Virus record (IMG/VR): IMGVR_UViG_3300032117_000971
Coordinates: 1-24,989 of that record
Source: a virus
Reading direction: 5' to 3' (one strand)
DNA: 24,989 nt
The number at the start of each line of letters is the position of its first letter. Positions within the stretch are counted from its first letter, which is position 1. A program made the position numbers and the translations under genes. The notes beneath the pieces are model-generated. The model saw only the letters and a list, made by a program, of their open reading frames with translations. It ran no database searches and was not told the DNA's origin. Positions 6,982 to 14,387 of this stretch are shown piece after piece.

Positions 6982-8873
6982 TATAATACTCCTAACAATT
7001 TCTTTTCGCCACGCATGATATTACCAGTATCTAAAAATAATTTGTACATAGATATTAATGAATTTAAATCATTGTGTTTGGTCTTGTTAAAATCAACTGT
7101 ATATATTCCCAGTCTACGCCATTTACCAATGTTGGCACGACTAATGTAAAGTCCTTCTTCTCGTCGATGTACTTTTACAGGTACTTTATAAGTATGTGCG
7201 ATAAATTCTATTAAATGTTTACGGAAGGTTTGACATTTAAAGAATACTAAAGCAATGAAATAGTAGCCGCCATATACTCGATTGCCCATCACGTCAAAGG
7301 TACAATCTTGCGAAGGGTCTGTTAGTATTTCCTGCCAACGGTTAATCACTTTTGTGCATTCTGTCTTACAGTGCTGGTCCTGCATAAAGAAATGATGATA
7401 GATAGTATGTATAATTTCACCATGACCTATGTTGTGATTTTCTCGTATCCAATTGATAGTATCTTTTAAATACCCGCCCTGGACAAATAAGTTATATAAG
7501 CTAGCACTCAATAGCATTTCTAGATAGTCATCCGTAGAGTAGGTGCTAGTACCGACTACTATTTCGTGTTGGGCATGAGACTCAGGATAACTCCACCCAT
7601 TGGTTTTGTTTGTAGTCTTTATTTCCCACTTGCGTCTATAATCAGCACTGTAGCTAGGTGCTTCAGGTAATAATATCCATTCAAACCATTGCAGAGATAA
7701 TCCGTGACTACCAAACACTGTTAACTCATGATAAAACTTATCTAAAGTCATGCCAGGTAATCCCATAATGATTTCTACATATAAAGGTAGCTTAGTATCC
7801 TTGGCTATAGGTTCAAGTACCGCCAGTTGTTTTTCAAACGGAATATTCTTACGATCAATATTTTTTAATATATCGTCATCTAAAGTCTGTAGACTAAGTT
7901 TAATTTCTTTATTGTGGCTAAGATTATTTTTAATGTCTGTTTCTAATATCGATTTAATGATGTCTAATCTATTTTCAGTTTTAGCAAAGCCACCATAGCC
8001 CATTTTAAATGTAGCACGTTGCTCTTTCTTACGTTTAACAACGTAGTTGATAATATCAATATCTCGTTGACCAAATATGCCAAAGTTAGCATCAGCTAGG
8101 TATAGATAGGTAAGATCAAACGTAACTAATACGTCTACTTCTTTTTTAACTGTATGTAGACTTTTCTGTATAACAGTAGTACCGATGCCACCTCCCCAAT
8201 CACAATAGGTACAACCATAAGGACATCCACGTGTGGTTTCAATGATGCTTAACAGCATGCTATCGCTAAAGTTAATTTTTTTGAATGTCTCAAATGCTTT
8301 AAGTTCATCTTGCTGTGCTGTTGCAGCACTGTAGTCATATTGGAATTCTTTGCGTTGAGTTCTAGACATAGACAGTTGACTGCTCAACATAGATCTAGAT
8401 TTACTTGGGTATCTCGTATCAGTTAACTGGCTCCAATCAACTTGACCATCAGAGTAATTGTCTAATAACTCTTTAAAAAACAATTCACCATAGCAGTCAC
8501 CTAAGTGGCTGGCATCTAGGTAAGGGTGTTTCTTAAACCAATCGATATCATGCTTGAGATATTGATGAGGTCCACCACTGACTATTAAGCAATCAGGAAA
8601 TGTTTCTTTAACCCAAGCGGCTATCTCGTGTGCTAGGCCAAAGTTCCAAACATATAAACTAATAGCAAATACATCTGGCTTAGCACGTAGCAATTCATGT
8701 TTAATTTTATCTATGTGACTGGCGTCATAACAGTCAAGATAGCAAGGATACCATTGCCATTGATTTTGATGTCGGCCATGCATTTCATAATAGGTCTTGG
8801 CACTGGCCCATAGTGCTGGTAACCATATCTCACTGCTGAATCTAGGAAAGTTTGCTATGACTATGGTCTTCAT
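6981..8873 (-). CDS. B12-binding-type radical SAM protein
   Basis: A 630-residue protein with a Rossmann-like N-terminal domain of the cobalamin-binding radical SAM type (DVFAISLYVWNFGLAHEI at 67-84; VSGGPHQYL at 98-106) and a radical SAM domain with the cluster motif Cys217-x3-Cys221-x2-Cys224 (RGCPYGCTYCDWGG). Downstream are segments expected of the barrel, including YLADANFGIFG, SLQTLD and VEIIMGLPGMT. The C-terminal 200 residues resemble nothing I can name. No DxHxxG cobalamin motif is visible, which is common in this class, so B12 dependence is uncertain. Its ATG overlaps the desaturase stop (ATGA) and its stop overlaps the flavodoxin start. Family members carry out methylations, ring rearrangements and C-C bond chemistry; the reaction here is unknown. 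It is much larger than the three twitch-type radical SAM proteins at 19.4-23.1 kb and belongs to a different branch. Confidence 0.88.
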   Translation of the reverse strand: MKTIVIANFPRFSSEIWLPALWASAKTYYEMHGRHQNQWQWYPCYLDCYDASHIDKIKHELLRAKPDVFAISLYVWNFGLAHEIAAWVKETFPDCLIVSGGPHQYLKHDIDWFKKHPYLDASHLGDCYGELFFKELLDNYSDGQVDWSQLTDTRYPSKSRSMLSSQLSMSRTQRKEFQYDYSAATAQQDELKAFETFKKINFSDSMLLSIIETTRGCPYGCTYCDWGGGIGTTVIQKSLHTVKKEVDVLVTFDLTYLYLADANFGIFGQRDIDIINYVVKRKKEQRATFKMGYGGFAKTENRLDIIKSILETDIKNNLSHNKEIKLSLQTLDDDILKNIDRKNIPFEKQLAVLEPIAKDTKLPLYVEIIMGLPGMTLDKFYHELTVFGSHGLSLQWFEWILLPEAPSYSADYRRKWEIKTTNKTNGWSYPESHAQHEIVVGTSTYSTDDYLEMLLSASLYNLFVQGGYLKDTINWIRENHNIGHGEIIHTIYHHFFMQDQHCKTECTKVINRWQEILTDPSQDCTFDVMGNRVYGGYYFIALVFFKCQTFRKHLIEFIAHTYKVPVKVHRREEGLYISRANIGKWRRLGIYTVDFNKTKHNDLNSLISMYKLFLDTGNIMRGEKKLLGVL

Positions 8874-9709
8874 TTGGCCATACCTAATCGTAGAAGTTTA
8901 ATCACATAACTACCTAGATCAATTTCAAACCAACGATAACTGTGGCTTTGTTGTTTTATCCAACGCTCACTGTGATGATTATTGTGCAGTGCCGAACTAA
9001 ACAATCCGCAACCTATCAAGTGTGTTATCAGTCTATTATTGCTATTATTAGACACATCTTCGTTCCTATAGCCTAAAAAGCGACTGTGACCCAGGCTGGT
9101 AGTAAGGAATGTGATCATACTGATAATAACACGTCCCATGAACACTACTTTGAATAAGAATATAGGCAACACTAACCACAATATAAACCAATACAATAGC
9201 GTCAATGGTATCTTAAATTCTTCGCAGAAGAATGTCCATGTGTCATCTAATATATCTTTATGTATGATAGATTGCTTAGATACATAAGCATCTCTATCAG
9301 CATAGTCTGTAGGTTTTTGATATAAGAACATCAAAGGGCTTAGGCTACACACGGTGTTCCAATGCCAAGGAAAATATAAATTATCCTGTCCAGGACGATC
9401 TGTCCGAGCATGGTGATTTTCATGATTAACACAGATATTAGTCAACGGACCATTAGCATGATCAACTGTGATCAAAAATGTTAATATCCTATAGGTCAAA
9501 CTACTGGTGTTGATCTTAAACAGATAGTGTGAGCAGATGAGATGTCCAAATAATTCGTTGACCGTAACAGTGTATAGAGTGGCAAGGACATACCAATACC
9601 ATTCGGTATTGATATGTGCCAGGGTCACTGCTAATTCTTTAACGCCAACAATCCACGCTATTGATGTTAAGACAAACAGTGTGATGTTTGTAGGATTAAG
9701 CGTGAACAT
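8870..9709 (-). CDS. Membrane fatty acid desaturase family protein
   Basis: A 279-residue integral-membrane di-iron enzyme. Three histidine boxes are complete: His56-x4-His61 (HLICSH), His96-x2-His99-His100 (HENHH) and His242-x2-His245-His246 (HNNHH). Hydrophobic helices flank them (about 8-33, 38-53, 170-205). The pattern is that of acyl-lipid or acyl-CoA delta-9-type desaturases and related hydroxylases. I place the start at the ATG at 9709, which gives MFTLNPTNITLF; a TTG four codons upstream is possible, but neither has a strong ribosome site. With the ATG it overlaps the oxygenase gene by 14 bases, and its stop overlaps the radical SAM start by four, so the three are coupled. It could alter host membrane lipids or act on a small molecule made with the neighbouring enzymes. 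Confidence 0.87.
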   Translation of the reverse strand: MFTLNPTNITLFVLTSIAWIVGVKELAVTLAHINTEWYWYVLATLYTVTVNELFGHLICSHYLFKINTSSLTYRILTFLITVDHANGPLTNICVNHENHHARTDRPGQDNLYFPWHWNTVCSLSPLMFLYQKPTDYADRDAYVSKQSIIHKDILDDTWTFFCEEFKIPLTLLYWFILWLVLPIFLFKVVFMGRVIISMITFLTTSLGHSRFLGYRNEDVSNNSNNRLITHLIGCGLFSSALHNNHHSERWIKQQSHSYRWFEIDLGSYVIKLLRLGMAK

Positions 9710-10811
9710 GCTTTTTAGCAAAGGCTTTAAAATATCCTAGTAGATCACGTGAAGGTAATTTAAAATTCTTGATACCTGCGATCTTAACAATATGGCGGAT
9801 TTCATTAGCATACTCATTAGCATATGGTTGCTGTAGGTATGGTTGATATGCTCCATCTTGAAGATTAGTATAGTCGTGTGCGATACGATAACATAGACGA
9901 CCTTCAATATTACCTAGTCTGCGATGTAGAGTGATCGAATTATCAAACAACATTAGATCGTTGTTATTCTTATACCAATGATCATAGATATATTTTTCAG
10001 TGAATAGCTCTTTATTGATTCGAGCAAATATTTTATCACTTTCTTGTTTACTCATTCCTTTGATACTATACGCAGTGTTAATACTATAATGTAATCCAAC
10101 AATACCACCAGGACTACGTATGACCATCGGAACTTCTTTATCATCTTCGGGACACATATTAGCATGCATGATAGCATCTTGTTCTTTGTTTAGTCCCGGA
10201 TTGATCTTACCAGGAGTGAATCTATGTAGTAAAATCATTTCATCTAATTCGCTACGGAAACTTTCACTTACACTTTCGTAATAGTCAGGTGTTGTTACAA
10301 ATCCCGTAGCACTACCAATAACATTTTTGTGTGCTAATAATGCTACACCTGGTGTCCAAGTCAATGTGCCGCTTTCGTTGCTATGCCATAATAGCTCTCC
10401 CTCAGCGAACAATCCTTTTGGATTACCATCTTCATCATAGCCACCGGTAACACGACTGACATCATACCCATTATCTGTCTTTTCCTGTGTGCGGAATAGT
10501 GCGCGAATAGCTGTTGCATCTTCGCTGTCTAGATAATCAGCATGTTCTTGAGCATCGTTGACTATGATGGGCCATGGTCTAGAATATTTCTTGATTAAAT
10601 AATTCTTAAGCCCGTAGCGTGTTTCACCAAATTGCAATATACGTTCTGCTAATTGGTCTTTGGTGCAGTTCGTGGCACGTATACAAGTAACTAAATTTTT
10701 AAGATGTAAATGGCCAATTTCTAACCATTGTTCATCGGACAGTGTATTAAAATCTACATCATCAATTATAATACCAAAACGGCCAAGGCCAGGGATTTTA
10801 GATATTTTCAT
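9696..10811 (-). CDS. TauD/TfdA-type Fe(II)/2-oxoglutarate dioxygenase family protein
   Basis: A 371-residue protein of the TauD/TfdA superfamily as found in T4-like aquatic phages. Seen: ELLWHSNESGTLTWTPGVALL (near 139-159), equivalent to the WHTD region; DNSITLHRR (290-298), holding the distal metal His296; and CYRIAHD (307-313) with the 2-oxoglutarate-binding Arg309. The proximal motif is His143-Ser-Asn145-Glu146 rather than the usual His-x-Asp, so the facial triad is unusual: either Glu146 serves as the carboxylate ligand or the protein is altered. AGGAG lies 7 bases before the ATG. It heads a coupled series with the desaturase, radical SAM and flavodoxin genes. Family members hydroxylate, halogenate or desaturate small molecules; the substrate is unknown. 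Confidence 0.85.
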   Translation of the reverse strand: MKISKIPGLGRFGIIIDDVDFNTLSDEQWLEIGHLHLKNLVTCIRATNCTKDQLAERILQFGETRYGLKNYLIKKYSRPWPIIVNDAQEHADYLDSEDATAIRALFRTQEKTDNGYDVSRVTGGYDEDGNPKGLFAEGELLWHSNESGTLTWTPGVALLAHKNVIGSATGFVTTPDYYESVSESFRSELDEMILLHRFTPGKINPGLNKEQDAIMHANMCPEDDKEVPMVIRSPGGIVGLHYSINTAYSIKGMSKQESDKIFARINKELFTEKYIYDHWYKNNNDLMLFDNSITLHRRLGNIEGRLCYRIAHDYTNLQDGAYQPYLQQPYANEYANEIRHIVKIAGIKNFKLPSRDLLGYFKAFAKKHVHA

Positions 10812-10948
10812 GAAATTCTCCTAGAATACTAATATTATAAACTCTTTAATTTTATATTGCTAGTGGAGAACCCACATACGACATAAACGGCCCATTTCGT
10901 AGGTCATTTATTCGGCGTCAATTCTGATGAGTGGCGCTGCAATTTTAT
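10812..10948 (-). promoter_or_regulatory. 137-base non-coding leader before the oxygenase operon
   Basis: One of the longer gaps in the window, and it has no coding signal. A TATAAT (minus strand, 10839-10834) sits 22 bases before the oxygenase ATG and could be a -10 element, although no good -35 lies 17 bases upstream. An 8-base inverted repeat (GACATAAA at 10880-10887, TTTATGTC at 10948-10955) brackets a 60-base segment with higher G+C, including GGCGTC and GGCGC blocks. This could fold as an RNA element upstream of the operon. I could not match it to a known riboswitch. Confidence 0.35.
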
Positions 10949-11641
10949 TTATGTCTTGCTAAAAATATATAAAACTAATCCGCCATTTTCGCTATTAGTT
11001 AATGCTAATAAGTCTACTAAATGGTTATTAACACTAGGAGAAGATTTATGGAATGTCAAATCATCACACATTTTACGCAGTTGGCGATTAGTGAAACTTA
11101 GTTCAAACGGATTAAGCTCTTGATCTCGATACAGTATATCACAGTTATAGTTAATGTTAAAGAAACGTTTAAGTATTTTGCCCCAGGGATTGTATACTGC
11201 CAATATTAACTTGCCGTTTGGTTTTAATAGGTGTTTGATTTTAGCTAGTGCTTCTTCATACTGGGGTATATGATGTAATACACCACAACAAATAATCACG
11301 TCATATTTCTTTTCAGTATTAAACTGTAGGAAATCTTTTTTTACCCATCTGACATTGTTTATCTTGTTAGCTTTAGCAAAAGAACTAGCATAGTCGATAC
11401 TGTCGCTAAAATCCACTGCGGTAAATTTACTGTTCTTATATTTGTCAGCAAATAAGTTTGATACCAGTCCAGTTCCGCAGCCGACGTCTAATACATCAAG
11501 CCCATTGCTCATAACAGCATCAATCTCACGTAGATAGATATTGTATATCCCTTGTTCTTCGTAAAATTTTAAATCTTCCCAACTATAACGTCCAGGAAAA
11601 TGTAAATTACTATAAAACTGTTTAATCTCTTCTGTGATCAT
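10949..11641 (-). CDS. Class I SAM-dependent methyltransferase
   Basis: A 230-residue methyltransferase of the Methyltransf_11/25 type. Motif I is VLDVGCGTG (50-58), followed by the acidic end of strand 2 (FTAVDFSDS), the motif-IV-like DVIICCGVLHHIPQYEEAL, and the KHLLKPNGKLILAVYNP strand-5 segment, all in standard order. The LHHIP motif is typical of small-molecule or lipid methyltransferases rather than DNA methyltransferases. Its ATG overlaps the stop of the SGNH-like gene (ATGA). The C-terminal segment (FNINYNCDILYRDQELNPFE and after) may carry the substrate site. The substrate is unknown; the neighbours suggest a glycan or metabolite. Confidence 0.88.
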   Translation of the reverse strand: MITEEIKQFYSNLHFPGRYSWEDLKFYEEQGIYNIYLREIDAVMSNGLDVLDVGCGTGLVSNLFADKYKNSKFTAVDFSDSIDYASSFAKANKINNVRWVKKDFLQFNTEKKYDVIICCGVLHHIPQYEEALAKIKHLLKPNGKLILAVYNPWGKILKRFFNINYNCDILYRDQELNPFELSFTNRQLRKMCDDLTFHKSSPSVNNHLVDLLALTNSENGGLVLYIFSKT

Positions 11642-12555
11642 TTAAGACTTCCTAACAACTCTTTAAAGTTTGGCATTAAGAGATCTACAGTAGGTGATAT
11701 GACAAAGTCGTTAGGAGTAAATTCTGGGATCGGTAGCTCAATAGTTTCTTTTGATATTTTTTCAGCCACAGCTCTATATTTGCCTGTTTTAGGGTTTTTA
11801 TTTAGTAACATCTCTAAAGCATAGTCATGATGTGCTAGAGTATTCGGATGATGGTCAGTTTCATGTTTTAAAATGACGTATTCTTTATTATTAATAAAGT
11901 ATTCCCAAATACCAGAAAAATCTTTAGGATTAAATGGATTTTTTGGGGGATTAATAAATTTTTTCCAATCTATTAAATTTATTAAATTTCTAATAGGAGA
12001 CATTTCTGTTATTTTTTTAATTGTTGTTATCTCATCAGCTGTGATATCATCTTTTTCTTGATAGGTAGTTTGATACCTAGGATAGAATTTGGGTCTGCCG
12101 TCTGCCCATATATTTTTAGCAGAGTGCATTGTATACGAACATCCTATTTTATCTAGTAACAACTGTGTCTGATAAATTATCTGTAATTGATCAACGATCA
12201 TATTTGTAAAACTTGAATAAAGATCTGGATGTGTCCTATATAATCCCATACATGGCTCGCGGCCTGTACTGAACCAAAGTTTTCCATTTGTATCAGGAAA
12301 AAATCCTTTTACATGTTTATTATCAACCCATTCTTCATCATACCAAAGACCTATCCTGTGATTTTCAGCCCACATGATGTTTATGTGATCGTCGGGGGTA
12401 AAGGTGTTAATCTTATCTACTAAAATCCAGTAGATATTTTGATTTCCATAACCTTTATTAGCCAGATTGATTACAGGTTGATCATATACCTGTAACCAAT
12501 CAGCCCAAGTTGGCCAATACCATTTCGTCATACTACAACCAAAGGTATAGATCAT
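11638..12555 (-). CDS. SGNH/GDSL-hydrolase-like phage protein
   Basis: A 305-residue protein with the layout of an SGNH hydrolase. Block I is FGCSMTKWYWPTWADWL (5-21), with candidate nucleophile Ser8; block II is NKGYGNQN (33-40), with the oxyanion Gly; a block III-like WAENHR follows (62-67); and the catalytic Asp-His region is DHHPNTLAHHDYA (234-246). The FGCSxT...W..W opening is common in SGNH-like proteins of T4-like aquatic phages. SGNH enzymes remove acyl groups from lipids and polysaccharides; a carbohydrate esterase role would fit this surface-glycan-rich window. The long middle (80-230) is not recognisable. The gene follows a small basic protein and overlaps the methyltransferase start, so the two are coupled. 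Confidence 0.65.
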   Translation of the reverse strand: MIYTFGCSMTKWYWPTWADWLQVYDQPVINLANKGYGNQNIYWILVDKINTFTPDDHINIMWAENHRIGLWYDEEWVDNKHVKGFFPDTNGKLWFSTGREPCMGLYRTHPDLYSSFTNMIVDQLQIIYQTQLLLDKIGCSYTMHSAKNIWADGRPKFYPRYQTTYQEKDDITADEITTIKKITEMSPIRNLINLIDWKKFINPPKNPFNPKDFSGIWEYFINNKEYVILKHETDHHPNTLAHHDYALEMLLNKNPKTGKYRAVAEKISKETIELPIPEFTPNDFVISPTVDLLMPNFKELLGSLK

Positions 12556-12558
12556 CTA

Positions 12559-12756
12559 CTAATCCCCAGGAATTTCTCTTTTGGCTTTTTGTGTTGTTGC
12601 TGGATCACTGAACTTGCGTGACTTGTTAGCTACATAAGTAGCTTGCGCATCGATCATTGCTTTTCGAAAAATACTACGTGCTACTGGATCTTGAATATTA
12701 CCAAGTTTGATCTTGTTCATCTTGCCAAACTTAAATGTTGCGTTAGTTTTTGCCAT
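12559..12756 (-). CDS. Small basic protein of unknown function
   Basis: A 65-residue protein with many Lys and Arg (for example KFGKMNKIKLGN and SRKFSDPATTQKAKRE). The start is well supported: AGGAG lies 8 bases before the ATG. It lies 9 bases after the omega-like gene and 3 bases before the SGNH-like gene, so it belongs to the unit that begins at the omega promoter. There is no signal peptide, membrane segment or cysteine motif. Its charge would suit nucleic-acid or polymerase binding, but I do not recognise the family. Confidence 0.65.
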   Translation of the reverse strand: MAKTNATFKFGKMNKIKLGNIQDPVARSIFRKAMIDAQATYVANKSRKFSDPATTQKAKREIPGD

Positions 12757-12765
12757 GCTAATCTC

Positions 12766-13005
12766 CTATTTGATTTTGTTTAAGTATTCTGCGCCGATTT
12801 TGCCTTCAGCAATTTCAATTAAAGCAGTGACATTAGCTTTATTTTCATATGGTACCTTGACTCCGTTGCGTTCTTGAAATACTCGTTGATTCGCAATTTC
12901 TCTAGCACGGGCAGCAGCTCCTAGAATCATTTGAAATCTATTGCCGCCAAATGCTTCTAAACAACGATCAATATTGACTTTTTCTACTGAGTTTTGAGGT
13001 TTCAT
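12766..13005 (-). CDS. rpoZ: RNA polymerase omega-subunit homologue
   Basis: A 79-residue protein that matches the conserved core of the bacterial RNA polymerase omega subunit: CLEAFGGNRFQMILGAAARA (15-34) corresponds to the NRFDLVLVAARRAR region, and NKANVTALIEIAEGKI (55-70) corresponds to the NDKTTVIALREIEEGLI region. Omega helps fold and hold the beta' subunit and mediates ppGpp responses. Between the blocks is a short extra segment (FQERNGVKVPYE). The gene has a strong sigma-70 promoter of its own (13033-13061) and so is probably made early by the host polymerase. It could replace host omega or mark the polymerase for phage factors; this is inference. The ribosome site is purine-rich but not canonical (AGAGAAAG). 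Confidence 0.85.
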   Translation of the reverse strand: MKPQNSVEKVNIDRCLEAFGGNRFQMILGAAARAREIANQRVFQERNGVKVPYENKANVTALIEIAEGKIGAEYLNKIK

Positions 13006-13032
13006 GTGACTTTCTCTTTCTGTTAAACTTTA

Positions 13033-13061
13033 AGTATATACTAAAACTAGTTAAATGTCAA
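13033..13061 (-). promoter_or_regulatory. Strong sigma-70 promoter for the omega-like gene
   Basis: Minus strand: perfect -35 TTGACA (13061-13056), 17-base spacer, -10 TATACT (13038-13033), five of six matches. The predicted start is near 13026, giving a leader of about 20 bases. The -35 and most of the spacer overlap the last codons of the upstream gene. It is the best consensus-type promoter seen in the window. Confidence 0.75.
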
Positions 13062-13854
13062 ATGATTTTAAGTGTTTTATTACATTTTGGGCTTCGGTTA
13101 ATTTCATAAACTTCAAAGGCTGTGTCAAATACTTTATAGTATCTTGTTTTGACCAATCAATAGAATAAAAATCTTCCCAAGTATTGATTGCCGCTTGCGG
13201 AACTGCTACATAGTAAGTCCAGTTGTCTTGATGTGTTTTATATGTGCCTAATAATTCAAATTCACTAAACCATTTTTCTTCGCTGAAATTTCTTATATCG
13301 GGTATAGCATCTAACCAAGGTTTATTATTACGTTGTTCTATTAACGTTTTGAGATTGATCCAATCCTGTTTAGCTACTGGCATTAATTCATTTACTAGAC
13401 TATAATTTATAGTTGCTCTCATTCCGATTAATTTTTCTACCATATCAGAATATATCTGTTGATAGGGATTCCAGAGCACTTCTACTTTTAAATTAATTTT
13501 ATTATCAACAAAAAAATCAAAAGGTTTTAGGGGAGTTTGGTCGCAATCTTGTATTAAGAAATAATCACTGTCAAAATGATCGATAGCGCATAATTTAAAT
13601 GCCTGCTGTAAATACCAATGGCCTGCTTCCCATTTTGATAAATTGTAGTATTGTTTAAAATACGTATCGTCTAAAAAACAATAATTATCAGAGTTTAACC
13701 CGAATTGATCAAATACCTCATCGATAATTCGTCTAGGGTATGGTGTTATAATATAGGTTAAATCTGGTCGAGGATTTAAATTGTGATCAAACGATAATGT
13801 TATTGCAGCTTCGTTTATACGGCCAGTTCCTATCAATAGAACTCTGGTTAACAT
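13051..13854 (-). CDS. GT-A-like (DUF6492-like) putative glycosyltransferase
   Basis: A 267-residue protein with features of a small GT-A fold family: a WYLQQAFKL segment (80-88) followed by a DSDYFLIQDCDQTPLKPFDFF stretch near 95-115 in which Asp103-Cys-Asp105 resembles the metal- and sugar-nucleotide-binding DXD. A later FSEFELLGTYKTH (197-209) matches the Ser-Glu-Tyr-Glu-Leu-like segment seen in such proteins. The N-terminus (RVLLIGTGRINE) is strand-like. It starts one base after the 155-residue gene's stop and its 3' end carries the omega promoter. Likely to act on a glycan, but the call rests on motif shape alone; the protein could be a non-enzymatic relative. Confidence 0.5.
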   Translation of the reverse strand: MLTRVLLIGTGRINEAAITLSFDHNLNPRPDLTYIITPYPRRIIDEVFDQFGLNSDNYCFLDDTYFKQYYNLSKWEAGHWYLQQAFKLCAIDHFDSDYFLIQDCDQTPLKPFDFFVDNKINLKVEVLWNPYQQIYSDMVEKLIGMRATINYSLVNELMPVAKQDWINLKTLIEQRNNKPWLDAIPDIRNFSEEKWFSEFELLGTYKTHQDNWTYYVAVPQAAINTWEDFYSIDWSKQDTIKYLTQPLKFMKLTEAQNVIKHLKSFDI

Positions 13855-13855
13855 T

Positions 13856-14323
13856 CTATAGATTTGGTATACTGTTGATTAGGTCTGCTAGACTCCAAGT
13901 AATGGTCATGCCCGGACTAACATCAGTCACACTCACCCATCCGTTAAATTCTGGATCAGATATGTGTGGGTTAGTTATTATTACTTCTGGTTGTCCACCA
14001 AAACGTAATGGTTTTGTTTTAATAGCTGTTTGCCAATTTAATGCTATTGGTTGATCATCTATAAAAAAATTAATATCGTAAATCTGTATTGGTCCAATAG
14101 TTTCGGCAGCATTATTAACGCCTAATGTATAATGAACATCCTCTATTATTTCAGAAGTAAATTCAATTTGATTGGGTTCTACTTTAGAAATATGAGCAAA
14201 ATTAGCAGTTACTTCAAATTTCTCAACTTGAAGCAGTCCTCCTAGATATAAATTTACCCAGGCTTTACCGGTTAGTGGTGATCCCTTGCTTACTTTTACT
14301 ATTACTTTGAGTTGTCTTGACAT
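13856..14323 (-). CDS. Beta-rich protein of unknown function
   Basis: A 155-residue protein made almost wholly of predicted strands: LKVIVKVSKG, AWVNLYLGGLLQVEKFEVTA, QIEFTSEI, YTLGVNN, IQIYDINFFIDDQPI, MTITWSL. No Cys, signal peptide or membrane segment is present. The segment LGVNNAAETIGPIQIYDINF followed by a short turn loosely recalls small jelly-roll carbohydrate-binding modules, but this is weak. AAGGA precedes the ATG. It lies between a long unknown gene and the putative GT-A protein, so binding a glycan or acting as a virion component are the two reasonable ideas. Confidence 0.6.
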   Translation of the reverse strand: MSRQLKVIVKVSKGSPLTGKAWVNLYLGGLLQVEKFEVTANFAHISKVEPNQIEFTSEIIEDVHYTLGVNNAAETIGPIQIYDINFFIDDQPIALNWQTAIKTKPLRFGGQPEVIITNPHISDPEFNGWVSVTDVSPGMTITWSLADLINSIPNL

Positions 14324-14387
14324 AATTGAAAATCCTTAATTGAAATAATCGGTTAGCATAACGCGTAAATCTAATATATTGACTGTT

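Noticed and set aside
10862-10885. tRNA T-arm-like GGGTTCTCCAC on the minus strand
   Set aside because: The stem is four pairs, the loop is not the usual seven bases, and no acceptor stem or anticodon arm fits around it.
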